A stretch of 64,000 nucleotides of DNA from CAVPOO01 sp963707015 (GTDB lineage Bacteria; Pseudomonadota; Gammaproteobacteria; Thiohalobacterales; Thiohalobacteraceae): positions 124,001-188,000 of the forward strand of contig CAVPOO010000013.1 of the NCBI GenBank assembly GCA_963707015.1. Direction: 5' to 3'. Both the position numbers and the translations under genes were made by a program. The notes under the pieces were generated by a model, which saw nothing but the letters and a program-made list of their open reading frames with translations, did no database searches and had not been told where the DNA came from. Every line of letters starts with the position of its first letter. The stretch's first letter is position 1. Positions 35,931-45,248 of this stretch are shown here, one piece after another.

Positions 35931-36158
35931 CTAGCTGATCCGCGCGGCGTGCAGGTTCTGTGCATTTACCTGTGCGAGGATATCGAACGAGGAAATGCGT
36001 GCGGGATCATAGTCGACCAACATCAGGCGAGATCTGTCTGCTGAAAAGTGCGCGTCAAAGACCCCTTCCTGACGTGCAATGGTCGCCTCTATGTCCCTGC
36101 GACGCCCATTGGCCAAGGCGCCAGCAATATGCAACACCAAACCAGTCTTACGTTCCAT
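35931..36158 (-). CDS. Small HMA-fold-like protein lacking the CxxC metal site
   Basis: A 75-aa protein from ATG 36158 with a perfect AGGAGG seven bases upstream. The beta-alpha-beta pattern (GLVLHIAGAL, RRRDIEATIARQEGVFDAHF, LMLVDYDP, then a second helix) matches heavy-metal-associated domains, but it contains no cysteine at all, so ordinary Cu/Hg binding is excluded. It has its own promoter region and terminator, so it is expressed alone. Similar Cys-less HMA proteins are known without a settled role. Confidence 0.7.
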   Translation of the reverse strand: MERKTGLVLHIAGALANGRRRDIEATIARQEGVFDAHFSADRSRLMLVDYDPARISSFDILAQVNAQNLHAARIS

Positions 36159-36744
36159 ATAACGCCTCCTTTGGTTAGTCGTACATCGCCTTCCATCCAC
36201 AATAAGGACGCTCCAGCGCCCCTGCCGGCCCCCCTGGCCAGCCCCCTCCATGGAGCTCACAGCCTAGACTAGAAATGACTTTTAAGTCAACGAATAAAAA
36301 GAAGTTTTCGTTTTTACAATATCTTGTGCCAAATCAACCGCAGCAGGGCCTCCAGGCCCAAGATATAGATTGCGGTAACACTTCAAGGAGTATGGCTAAT
36401 TCTCTATAAAATTGAGATTTTATCCTGCTGTTCTTCTGGTGACGTGGCAGAACCATGCCACGTGGCGAGGCGGCGCAGGCCGGATGATGGCGGGTAGGGG
36501 AGCCCGGCCTGGACAAGCGGCCTCCGACACCGGGTATGCTGTTCCAGCGATGGATCGAGAATCCGTCGCGACGGCCTCGGGGAATCCGCGTTGCGCCTCG
36601 GTCATGGCTACGCGCCGGAGGTTGCGACCAGCTTTGGACGGCGGCGGTATTCGTATACTGACCAGGTCTCGCCCCGTCGGATCGTGGGAGGCCGTGAAAT
36701 TCGACTGCCAGATCGAGCTGTTTCTAACAGCCTCGTCCCTGCTG
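36159..36744. other. Long AT-rich intergenic region with palindromes
   Basis: About 585 bases with no convincing gene. TGACTTTTAAGTCA (36276-36289) is a perfect palindrome overlapping a minus-strand TTGACT...TAGGCT promoter-like pair. ATATCTTG/CAAGATAT (36319-36326 with 36359-36366) encloses GGGCC/GGCCC. The 36240-36420 part is AT-rich; the rest toward 36744 is GC-rich and featureless. Confidence 0.5.
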
Positions 36745-37029
36745 CTACGGCTGGGGTTGCTGCTGCATACGCTGCTGCATTTCCTTGGCGTAGGCGTCGA
36801 CCTCGGGTTTGGTAAGCAGACCGTCGCCGTTCTTGTCCATCTCGCGGAAACCGTCCTCTGTCGGCTTCATGAACTCCTGCCGGGTCACGTTGCCATCCCG
36901 GTTGGTATCCAGTTCCTGCATAAACTGTTCACTGGGGTCGGGCACGGTCTGCCCCTGTTGCTGGGCGGCAAGCGGAGTGGCTAACGCGAAGAGGAGGGCG
37001 GGAGCGATGGTGTTCATTAACTTATTCAT
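36745..37029 (-). CDS. Exported EF-hand calcium-binding protein
   Basis: A 94-aa protein starting at ATG 37029 with GAGGA seven bases upstream. The signal peptide MNKLMNTIAPALLFALATPLAA is followed by two canonical EF-hand loops, DTNRDGNVTRQE and DKNGDGLLTKPE, then a Gln-rich tail (QQRMQQQPQP). It is a small periplasmic EF-hand protein whose partner is unknown. It diverges from the enzyme I-like gene. Confidence 0.85.
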   Translation of the reverse strand: MNKLMNTIAPALLFALATPLAAQQQGQTVPDPSEQFMQELDTNRDGNVTRQEFMKPTEDGFREMDKNGDGLLTKPEVDAYAKEMQQRMQQQPQP

Positions 37030-37286
37030 TCGAGTGTCCTCAGACTGGTTGTCGGTGCAGGGAACGGTAGGTTTTTCTCCGATCTTCACCGCTATCGTAA
37101 CAGCCTGCCGGGAAATGACCAGGATTCAACAAGAGGATATTCCCCCCGCAGATAGCCAGTTACCTCTAAAGCAGGTACAATCTCACACAAATTATGCGTG
37201 AGGATGACGCAGCTTGTGGATGACCGAGACGCGGCGTTAAGTATCCACACCGAGACCGGTGAGACTGCCCAGGGGTGCAGCTCATC

Positions 37287-38921
37287 ATGAGCCGTGCAGT
37301 TACCGAGACACGACTGAAGGGCGTCCCGCTCTCGCCTGGCATTGCGCTCGGGCGTGCCTGCCTGTATCTGCGGCATACCCCTGTCCCCGAACGGGTCCCT
37401 CAGGCAGATCCCCTGCGTGAAGCCTTTCGTCTCCGCCAGTCCTTGCTGTCGCTGGGTAGTCAACTGGATGCCCTGGCCCGGGATGCGGAGGCAAGGGTGG
37501 GGCACGAGAATGCACAGATCTTCCATGCCCACCGGCTGATGCTGACAGACGAAACCTTCCAGCACCGGCTCTTTCATGCCGTCGAAGAGAAAGGCTGTAC
37601 GGCTGAGAAAGCGGTTGAAAGAGAGCTCAATTTCTACCGCGCACAACTCGAAGCGGCCGACTCCGATTATCTGCAGCAACGGGCTCACGACATCAGAGAA
37701 ATCCAGCAGGCCCTGCTCGACCGCCTGAATCACGCGGCGCCTTGCCGTCGTTGCAGGGATGTCGACTTTTGCAGCGTGGGGCATTGCCGGCTCGGAAATG
37801 ATCACGTCCTGGTGGGCGAGGAGCTGAGTGCGAGCCTGCCCATCGAAACGGATCGCTATACCGTCGGCTATATCGTTGAAAAGGGCGGGCCGACGTCACA
37901 CGCCGTGATTCTGGCCCGGGCCCTGCAGCGACCGGCCGTTGGCAACATTCTGCAAGTGTCCACGGTCATCCCCCTGGCGGCGAAAGTCCTCATCAACGGG
38001 GATGCTGGCGAGGTCATTATCAATCCGTCTGCAGCGACTCTCGCCCGCTATCGGCCCGCTCTGGCGGGTGCGGGGCAGGGGACGCCGGTTTCCGACCCGG
38101 TTCCCGGGCTGAAGGTCATGGCAAACATTGAACGATCGACCGACGTTCATGAGGTGCTTGCCGCCAGGGCCGAGGGTATCGGGCTGTATCGAACCGAGAT
38201 GGAACTGCTGGTGGAGGGTCGACTGCTCAGCGAGACAGAACAGACGGCCCGTTACACGGACGTAGTCCGCGCAATGGCAGGCAAGCCCGTCTACATCCGG
38301 CTTCTCGATTTCGGTGCTGACAAGGCGGCAACCTGCCTGGACCTGTCTGGGCAGGGGGATTTTCGGCCTGGACTGCGGGGTGCCGAGTTGCTGCTGGCAT
38401 GCCCGGAACTTCTCCGCACCCAGGCCCGCGCGCTGGCGCGCGCAAGTCGCCACGGTCCAATTCACGTGCTGTACCCCATGATCGTCGGCGTCAATCAGTT
38501 TAGAGACCTGCGGGCACGGTTCGACGAGGCGGTTGCCGATCTTCCGTCGTCCGGATTGCGTCATGGGGTGTTGTTCGAGGTACCGTCGGCATGTCTGCAG
38601 GCGCAGCGGATTCTGGGACTGGCCGACTTCGGTTGCATAGGCACCAACGATCTCGTCCAGTACCTGTTTGCGGCGGATCGAACAAACGGAGTCCTTTCGA
38701 GTGACACATGCCTTGAAACTGAAAGCGTGCTCTGGCGCATCATCCAGGGCCTCTCCCGTGCCGCCAGGGCGGCCGGCAAGCCGATGGCGATCTGCGGTGA
38801 ACTGGCGGGTAATCCCGACCTTACCCGCAGGGTTATCCAGGCAGGCATTAGCGCCGTCAGCACCAGCCCCTCCCGCATCGCAGATGTGCGACGGGCAGCG
38901 CGCCGGGCGACAACCCACTGA
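37287..38921 (+). CDS. PTS enzyme I-like phosphoenolpyruvate-protein phosphotransferase with Cys insertion
   Basis: A 544-aa protein with the enzyme I layout. It has an N-terminal HPr-binding helical region, the swivel domain with active histidine in GGPTSHAVILAR, and a PEP-binding barrel (GIGLYRTEMELLVEG, RLLDFGADK, GTNDLVQYLFAADR and the catalytic-Cys motif ICGELAGN). The linker before the swivel has an extra C-x2-C-x5-C-x4-C cluster (Cys 153, 156, 162 and 167) that I do not know from classical PtsI. No HPr or EII gene is in the window. An alternative start is at 37275. Confidence 0.85.
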   Translation: MSRAVTETRLKGVPLSPGIALGRACLYLRHTPVPERVPQADPLREAFRLRQSLLSLGSQLDALARDAEARVGHENAQIFHAHRLMLTDETFQHRLFHAVEEKGCTAEKAVERELNFYRAQLEAADSDYLQQRAHDIREIQQALLDRLNHAAPCRRCRDVDFCSVGHCRLGNDHVLVGEELSASLPIETDRYTVGYIVEKGGPTSHAVILARALQRPAVGNILQVSTVIPLAAKVLINGDAGEVIINPSAATLARYRPALAGAGQGTPVSDPVPGLKVMANIERSTDVHEVLAARAEGIGLYRTEMELLVEGRLLSETEQTARYTDVVRAMAGKPVYIRLLDFGADKAATCLDLSGQGDFRPGLRGAELLLACPELLRTQARALARASRHGPIHVLYPMIVGVNQFRDLRARFDEAVADLPSSGLRHGVLFEVPSACLQAQRILGLADFGCIGTNDLVQYLFAADRTNGVLSSDTCLETESVLWRIIQGLSRAARAAGKPMAICGELAGNPDLTRRVIQAGISAVSTSPSRIADVRRAARRATTH

Positions 38922-39383
38922 GTCGGGGGGGCCGTGCGAGGCGGGCTGAGCGATTGGACCAGCTGCCAGTCTGAGGCGTGGCAAGGGTTCGCCAATGCAC
39001 ACCCGCGATTACTCTGCTTCTTGCATCCGCGCGCGTCTTCGGAGCACTGTATCGATGCGTTCCTCCCCTCAGCACCCTGACCGTCCTCTGGCAGGTAACC
39101 GCCAGTTGATGCCAGGACCCGGATTGAGCGAACGCGCCACACATGGCGACGCACCGCTCTGGAACCTGCGAATTCCATTGGTGCGGAAGGGGATTCGACG
39201 CATTTGCGTCAACGCCTGCCAGGGGGGTCGCGCCGTGAAGCGGGCGAATAAAGCTATTGATTTAACTACCGCTAATAGTGCCTGACAGCCAGGACGGTCA
39301 CCGGCATCCACGAAACGACGGCAATAAGGTTGCCAACCGGCAGTTTGGAGCGACACTACGATCAGGAAGGAACCATCCCAGAC
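38922..39383. other. Intergenic region, no gene seen
   Basis: About 460 bases between the enzyme I-like gene and the binding-protein operon. Open frames here lack family similarity and ribosome binding sites. The region likely holds the promoter of the downstream operon. Confidence 0.4.
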
Positions 39384-40235
39384 ATGCTGCTACCACGAAC
39401 AGTTATCTTCTTTCTCGCAGGCGCACTCGGATTTCTCAACTCGGCGGTTAACGCGGAAGTCGCATTGAATTTTGGCGTGTACACGTCGGATAAGCCGTCG
39501 ACAATGGTGAGGAAATTCCGGCCCGTGCTGGACAGACTGGAGCATGATCTCAGCAGGCGGCTCGGAGAACCGGTGACAATCCACACCCAGGTCGCCCGAA
39601 GTTACGACCAGGGTGTCGAGGACCTCACGCTCGGGAGGGTCGATTTCTCGCGGTTGGGTCCTGCCTCCTACGTTAGCGCCAAGCGATTCGAGGCGGGCAT
39701 TTCGGTCCTGGTAGTGGAACAACAGGCAGGGCAGAAGGTCTTCAACGGGATAATCTGTGTCGCCGCGGACAGCCCGATTCAAAGCGTGAGCGATCTCAAG
39801 GGTAAGCGCTTCGCGTTTGGTGACGTGAACTCGACCATTGGACGCTACCTCTCCCAGCTCTATCTGGTTCAACACGGCGTGCGGGCGTCGGATCTCGCCG
39901 CCTATGATTATCTGGGGCGTCACGACGTGGTCGGCAGTGCGGTCGCGGCAGGGACTTATGATGCAGGCGCACTGAAAGAGGACACCTTCCACAGGGTCGT
40001 CAAAGACGGCGCACGGCTGCGCGCGCTGGCGGTGTTTCCGAATGTCACCAAGCCCTGGGTTGCACGAGCCGGCTTGCCGGAACGCCTGGCGGGTGCGCTG
40101 CGCGCCGCGCTGCTGGAGCTCAACGATCCCACCACGCTGGCGAGCCTGGGGGCGGATGGATTCGCTGAGGGTAATGACGAGGACTTTCTGACGATCCGCC
40201 TGGCGATCGAGCACAACAGCGAGTTTTTCCACTAG
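39384..40235 (+). CDS. PhnD-like periplasmic binding protein (phosphate/phosphonate type)
   Basis: A 283-aa solute-binding protein with signal peptide LLPRTVIFFLAGALGFLNSAVNA. Family features are LNFGVYTSDKPS, GRVDFSRLGPASYV, DLKGKRFAFGDVNSTIGRYL and the AGTYDAGALKEDTF segment. Such proteins bind phosphonate, phosphite or related oxyanions. It has no ABC permease or ATPase nearby but is eight bases upstream of a PAS-GGDEF-EAL receptor, so it probably acts as that receptor's periplasmic sensor rather than in transport. Confidence 0.88.
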   Translation: MLLPRTVIFFLAGALGFLNSAVNAEVALNFGVYTSDKPSTMVRKFRPVLDRLEHDLSRRLGEPVTIHTQVARSYDQGVEDLTLGRVDFSRLGPASYVSAKRFEAGISVLVVEQQAGQKVFNGIICVAADSPIQSVSDLKGKRFAFGDVNSTIGRYLSQLYLVQHGVRASDLAAYDYLGRHDVVGSAVAAGTYDAGALKEDTFHRVVKDGARLRALAVFPNVTKPWVARAGLPERLAGALRAALLELNDPTTLASLGADGFAEGNDEDFLTIRLAIEHNSEFFH

Positions 40236-40243
40236 AGTCCGCC

Positions 40244-42604
40244 ATGCTCTCGCGTCCTTACGGGTCAACCCTTCGGAGCAAGCTGCTCATCAGCTTTGCG
40301 GGTACCCTGCTGCTCATCAGTGTGATTTCGGGTGAGATTTATCGCTGGAACGAGACCCAGCGGATGCGCGAGAAGATCGCCCAGGAAAGCAGCAGGCTGG
40401 TGGAGGTGCTGTCGGCCAGCCTGATCGACCCCATCATTGCGGAGGACCGGCCCGTGCTGAAGTCTGCCATCGAGGAGGTGGCGTTGACGGCGCGCAGCAT
40501 ATTCGAAATTGAGGTCCTAAACGAATCGGGAGCATCCCTCGCCCAATGGCCGTCGCTCGGTCATCACGACCATAGCGAACAACTAGTCTTCACCCAGGAC
40601 ATCGTGTTCGAAGGCGAACGCTTCGGTACCTTGCATGTGGCCTGGGATACGGCAATGCACGAGGAGGAAATCGGGCGCCGCGTTATGCAATCATACCTGA
40701 CGTCGGCAGTTACCCTCCTGGTGCTGACCTTGATGCTCGGGCTTCTCGTGAGCCGCATAGTCATCGCGCCCGTGGGCAAAATCAATCAGCGTCTGCTGTC
40801 GCTGTCAAGGGGTGATCTCGTGAGCGAGCTGCAGCTCGACGCGGCGGTTGAGTTCGAACGTCTGGCCGAATCGGTGAAAGATCTGGCCCGTTCCCTGCAG
40901 CTTCAGCAGGAGCGCGAGTCGGATCTGCGCCTTGCCGCACAGGTGATTGATAATGCCTCCGAGGGAGTGATAATCACCGATCCACAGGGCGTTATTGAAT
41001 CGGTCAATCCGGCCTTCACGAAGATAACGGGTTATGAATCGAAAGGAGTTACCGGTAAGATGCCGTCTTTTCTCAAGTCTGATCGCCATGACGCGGCATT
41101 CTACGAGGGGATGTGGGCGACCTTGCGGCAAACGGGGGTGTGGCAAGGCGAGCTATGGAATCGCCGCGAGGACGGAAGCCTCTATTCCCAATGGTTGAAC
41201 ATCAGTACCATCAATGACGAGCAAGGAAACGCCGCGCACTATGTGGGGATCTTTATAGACACTACCAAAGAGCACCAGGCCAGGGAGCACTTGCGGCGGC
41301 TGGCCTATCACGACGCGCTTTCGGGGCTGCCGAACCGCCAGCTGTTTAATGATCAGCTCGACCTTTCCCTGCTGAACGCCCAGCGCGAGGACCGTTCCGT
41401 AGCCGTGCTGTTTGTCGATCTTGATCGCTTCAAAGACATCAATGACACCCTCGGGCATACCTTCGGTGATCGGCTGCTTCCGCTTGTTGCGGCGCGTCTC
41501 AAGCGCTGTTTACGTGCTGAGGATACCCTCGCCCGTCTGGGCGGTGACGAGTTCACCGTCATCCTGCATGATCTTGAGCGGCCCGACGACGCACACAACG
41601 TGGCCAGGAAGATTCTCGAGTCATTCGCAGACCCCTTCAAGCTCGATGGGCGGGTGTGTTACCTGAGTGCCAGCATAGGCATCAGTGTGTCGCCCGATCA
41701 CGGCGACGATCGTGAGAGTCTGCTCAAACACGCCGACATCGCTATGTACCGGGCCAAGGAGGAAGGCCGTAACCGCTACTGTTTGTACAGCGCCAAGATG
41801 AGTGAGCGCTCTCTGGAGCGGCTGGACCTTGAGAATGATCTGCGCAGAGCGGTCGACAATCAGGATCTGCAGATTGTCTTCCAGCCACAGGTCGATACGC
41901 TCAGCGGTAAGCTGGTTGGTGTTGAGGCCTTGGCGCGCTGGCACCACGCGACACACGGCTGGATATCCCCGGGGGTATTTATCCCCATGGCCGAAGACAT
42001 CGGCCTCATTGGGCAGATCGGAGAATGGGTGTTGCGTACGGCCTGCAACCAGGCCCAGCAGTGGATGGCCGAAGGGTTGGGGCCGGTGCGTATGGCGGTG
42101 AATATATCCGGCCGTCAGCTGCGCGACAATGGCCTGTTACACGTTGTCCGGGAGGTGCTGGAAGAATCCGGTCTCGATTCCCGCAGCCTCAAGCTGGAGT
42201 TGACCGAGAGCGTGCTGATGGAGAACGCCGAGCTTGCCATCGCTACGCTCGACAGCATTCACGAGATGGGTGTGCAGATTTCCATCGATGACTTCGGGAC
42301 GGGCTACTCCTCGCTGAGTTATCTGAAGCAGTTTTCCATCAGCGAACTCAAGGTTGACCGTTCCTTTATCAAAGGTATCCCCAACGACTCCGATAACGAG
42401 GCCATCGCGACCGCTATCATCGTCATGGCGCATGCACTGGGGCTGACAGTGACCGCCGAGGGTGTTGAAACCGAGGACCAGCTGATGTTTCTGCGCAAAC
42501 ATGGCTGTGACTGCCTGCAGGGGTATCTGCTCGGTGCCCCAATGCCGGCCGGAGAACTCTCCAGACTCCTCGGTGCCGAACCCCGTCAGGCAGCCGGTGA
42601 ATAG
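40244..42604 (+). CDS. Membrane sensor with HAMP, PAS, GGDEF and EAL domains
   Basis: A 786-aa c-di-GMP turnover protein. TM1 (about 12-30), periplasmic domain (31-150), TM2 (about 152-173), HAMP (173-222), PAS (about 227-345). The GGDEF domain has an intact active site (433-437) and an allosteric RxxD inhibitory site RAED (424-427). The EAL domain has E561-A-L, DDFGTGYSS and KVDRSF intact, so both synthesis and hydrolysis are possible. It sits in an operon with the binding protein that likely feeds its periplasmic domain. The c-di-GMP output may connect to pili. Confidence 0.93.
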   Translation: MLSRPYGSTLRSKLLISFAGTLLLISVISGEIYRWNETQRMREKIAQESSRLVEVLSASLIDPIIAEDRPVLKSAIEEVALTARSIFEIEVLNESGASLAQWPSLGHHDHSEQLVFTQDIVFEGERFGTLHVAWDTAMHEEEIGRRVMQSYLTSAVTLLVLTLMLGLLVSRIVIAPVGKINQRLLSLSRGDLVSELQLDAAVEFERLAESVKDLARSLQLQQERESDLRLAAQVIDNASEGVIITDPQGVIESVNPAFTKITGYESKGVTGKMPSFLKSDRHDAAFYEGMWATLRQTGVWQGELWNRREDGSLYSQWLNISTINDEQGNAAHYVGIFIDTTKEHQAREHLRRLAYHDALSGLPNRQLFNDQLDLSLLNAQREDRSVAVLFVDLDRFKDINDTLGHTFGDRLLPLVAARLKRCLRAEDTLARLGGDEFTVILHDLERPDDAHNVARKILESFADPFKLDGRVCYLSASIGISVSPDHGDDRESLLKHADIAMYRAKEEGRNRYCLYSAKMSERSLERLDLENDLRRAVDNQDLQIVFQPQVDTLSGKLVGVEALARWHHATHGWISPGVFIPMAEDIGLIGQIGEWVLRTACNQAQQWMAEGLGPVRMAVNISGRQLRDNGLLHVVREVLEESGLDSRSLKLELTESVLMENAELAIATLDSIHEMGVQISIDDFGTGYSSLSYLKQFSISELKVDRSFIKGIPNDSDNEAIATAIIVMAHALGLTVTAEGVETEDQLMFLRKHGCDCLQGYLLGAPMPAGELSRLLGAEPRQAAGE

Positions 42605-42683
42605 CCCCGCCGGGTCAGCCCAGCGCACAGCCTGAATACACCGTCGCGCCCTGAACCGTGTCGGTGCGGTCGCAGCCCGCGTG

Positions 42684-43646
42684 TCACCCGCCTTGAATCC
42701 CCTCGAAATAGGCTGCCATGTCCTGGCGTATTGCCGCATCCGGCACGCGGCCCAGGCCCGCCTGCATATTGTCCACCAGGTGCGCCGGCTTGGACGTCGC
42801 CGGGATGGGGCAGGTGACCGCGGGATGGGAGACAATGAACTTGAGAAAAAACTGTGCCCAGCTGGTGCAATCGAATTCCGCCGCCCATGCGGGAAGCGGC
42901 TGGCCGTGCACCTTGCGGAACAATATCCCCTTCTCAAAAGGCTCATTGACCAGCACCGCGATGCCGCGATCGGCTGCCAGCGGCAACAGGCGCTTTTCCG
43001 CGGCGCGGTTCTGTATAGAGTAGGGTAGCTGGACGAAATCGAGCCGCTCCTGGCGCATGATACGTTCCAGATCATCGAAGGCATTCACCTGGTAATGAGT
43101 GATTCCCAGATAGCGGATGCGGCCATCGGCTTTCCACTCGGCAAGGGTCTTGATGTGCGTGCGCCAGTCCACCAGGTTGTGAATCTGCATGAGATCGATG
43201 CGCTTTACCCGCAGCCGCCGCAGGGAGTTCTGCATCTGTTCGATCCCTGCCTCACGCCCGCTGATCCACACCTTGGTCGCGTAAAACAGCCGGCCCTGCA
43301 GTCCCAGCTCCGTTGCCAGATCGCCTGTCACTGTTTCCGCTGAGCCATACATGGGGGAGGAATCGACGACCCGGCCGCCCTTGGACACGAAGTGTTGCAG
43401 AACCTCGCGCAGGGGGTCGCGTTCCATGGCTTCGGGTCCTACGTCAAAGGTGCGCGCCGTGCCCAGGCCGATGGCCGGAATCTCCTCGCCGCTGCTGGGA
43501 ATGGGGCGATGCAGAAAGGTCTCTGACTGGAGGCGGGCCGCTGCAGGCACGGCCCCTGCGCCAGCCGCGGCGGCGAGCCAGCCAAGAAAGCTTCGGCGCG
43601 ACAGGCCGGCAATTGCCGGGGTCCGAACAACCGGTTTTCTCGCCAT
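42684..43646 (-). CDS. Tat-exported aldo/keto reductase
   Basis: An aldo/keto reductase of 320 aa from ATG 43646 (GAGGAGGC four bases upstream). The N-terminus has a twin-arginine signal (LSRRSFLGWLAAAAGAGAV), so it is exported folded with its cofactor. The AKR barrel has GGRVVDSSPMYGSAE (Asp, Tyr), YATKVW (Lys) and DLMQIHN (His), the catalytic tetrad. Tat-exported AKRs are known in proteobacteria but their periplasmic substrates are unclear. The 3' end lies close to the EAL gene, convergent. Confidence 0.9.
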   Translation of the reverse strand: MARKPVVRTPAIAGLSRRSFLGWLAAAAGAGAVPAAARLQSETFLHRPIPSSGEEIPAIGLGTARTFDVGPEAMERDPLREVLQHFVSKGGRVVDSSPMYGSAETVTGDLATELGLQGRLFYATKVWISGREAGIEQMQNSLRRLRVKRIDLMQIHNLVDWRTHIKTLAEWKADGRIRYLGITHYQVNAFDDLERIMRQERLDFVQLPYSIQNRAAEKRLLPLAADRGIAVLVNEPFEKGILFRKVHGQPLPAWAAEFDCTSWAQFFLKFIVSHPAVTCPIPATSKPAHLVDNMQAGLGRVPDAAIRQDMAAYFEGIQGG

Positions 43647-43683
43647 TCTTGCCTCCTCAAGTTGCCACTCCAAGCATAGCCGC

Positions 43684-44988
43684 TCAGCGCGGTGGCTGCA
43701 CGCGCGGCAGGTTTCGCAAGTCCTCCTGCCTGTGTCCCAACCACAGGGCCGTCAGCGCGAAGACCAGAGCGACCGGGATCGCCACAAAGGCCAGGGCCGA
43801 CAGGCTCAGGCCGAGCCCGGTTAGCCCGGCGAACAACCAGCCGCTTGCGGCATCGCCACCCCGGTATACCAGGGTATCGATGACATTCTTGGCCTTGTAC
43901 TTCTCCTCGCGGCTCACCACGGTAAAGAGCATTTCACGTGCGGGTTTGGCCACCGCATAGTTACCCGCGCGGCGCATCACCTGGAAACCGACCAGGACGC
44001 CGAGCACCGGTGCGGCGCCCAGCGCCGCGAAACCGAGCAGCATCAGCGCCGGCACGAGCGCCAGCGTCATCGGCAGTCCAAGACGTTCCACCAGTCGTGC
44101 GGTGATAAAGAGCTGGGTGACAATGGTCAGGCTGTTCACGGCCAGGTCCATGCCGGCGAACACCTGCGTGCGGGTCGCCGAATCGGTGAAGGCCGCCTTC
44201 ACGATATGGGCCTGTTCGAAGTAGAGAAAGGTGGCGAGCCAGGTATAGAGGAGGATGTACAGCGCGATGCCCAGCAGATAGGGCGAGCGGAACAGCAGGC
44301 TGAGTCCGGCGAGGATGCCACCGCCCATCGGCGCATCTGTCGCAGCACGCGCCATGGGCAAGGGCTCGGCGCACTCATCCGCAACCGACACTGCCGCATC
44401 GGCCCAGCGCACGAGCTGGCGGATACAGATCATTGCCCCCAGTAGAAACGCCGCCGATATCAGCAGCAGGTTGACCGGACCCACGGATTTGACGAGCATC
44501 GCGGTGAGGGCGGGTCCCAGCACGGCTCCGGCGCTGCCGCCCGCGGCAATCAGTCCGAACAGCCGGCGCGCCTGCGCATTGCTGAACAGATCCGCCATGA
44601 AACTCCAAAATACCGACACGACGAAAAGGTTAAAGACGCTCAGCCAGATGAAAAACATGCGTGCCACGTGGCGGGTGGCTATGTCGCTGTTGAAGAGGAC
44701 ATAAAAGATGAGCAGGTTGGCGATGAAAAACAGATACACCGCCGGTAACAGGGTGCGCCTGGCGAAGCGGCGGGTGGCTGCGCCAAACAGCGGGACCACG
44801 AGCAGCATTACCACAAAGGTACCGGTAAACAGCCACTGCAACTGCTCGACGCCGCCCACGATACCCATCTCATCGCGCACCGGGCGCAGAATGTAGTAAC
44901 TGCACAGCAGGCAGAAAAAATAAGCACAAGACCACAGCACCGCCCCGAGTTCGTGGTCTTCGATACGAAAGGTTGCGCGCCAGCGCAT
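43684..44988 (-). CDS. Npt/Tlc-like major facilitator transporter
   Basis: A 434-aa protein with 12 hydrophobic segments. ATG 44988 (GAGGG seven bases upstream) gives the homologous start MRWRATFRIEDHEL; the frame is open 44 codons further but lacks similarity. YFFCLLCSYYILRPVRDEMG and SFMADLFSNAQARRLFGLIAAGGSAGA fit the MFS branch annotated with Npt1/Npt2 ATP/ADP translocases. Free-living bacteria carry this branch too, so nucleotide exchange is not demonstrated. It ends 37 bases before the Tat-reductase start and may be co-transcribed with it. Confidence 0.8.
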   Translation of the reverse strand: MRWRATFRIEDHELGAVLWSCAYFFCLLCSYYILRPVRDEMGIVGGVEQLQWLFTGTFVVMLLVVPLFGAATRRFARRTLLPAVYLFFIANLLIFYVLFNSDIATRHVARMFFIWLSVFNLFVVSVFWSFMADLFSNAQARRLFGLIAAGGSAGAVLGPALTAMLVKSVGPVNLLLISAAFLLGAMICIRQLVRWADAAVSVADECAEPLPMARAATDAPMGGGILAGLSLLFRSPYLLGIALYILLYTWLATFLYFEQAHIVKAAFTDSATRTQVFAGMDLAVNSLTIVTQLFITARLVERLGLPMTLALVPALMLLGFAALGAAPVLGVLVGFQVMRRAGNYAVAKPAREMLFTVVSREEKYKAKNVIDTLVYRGGDAASGWLFAGLTGLGLSLSALAFVAIPVALVFALTALWLGHRQEDLRNLPRVQPPR

Positions 44989-45248
44989 GGGCAGGCCCTC
45001 GGAACCGGCAGCAGCGGTCTTCGCCGCGAAGAGTAACGCCCTCACACCCGTCCAGACAACGGTCTTGCCCGGTTCCCCTCCGGCCAGCGATACCGGTACG
45101 GCTCGATCCGCCGTTGCCACGGGGCAACCCCGTCCGCGATGAGCGCCTGCAGACTGTTTATCAGCGGCCCCGGAGAAACCGAATCGCGGAAGTATCCTGG
45201 CCCTTGGTCAGGACAGGGTCGCAGGTGATCGACGCGGCGCGAGACGCG

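Noticed and set aside
36412..36984. 190-codon plus-strand frame overlapping the EF-hand gene
   Set aside because: Its second half is antisense to the EF-hand protein; the first half has no domain or signal; no ribosome site.
38995..39285. 96-codon frame in the gap before the binding-protein operon
   Set aside because: No ribosome site, no recognised similarity, atypical composition.
43684..45120. Transporter start at 45120
   Set aside because: The first 44 residues lack membrane or family features; ATG 44988 matches the family start.
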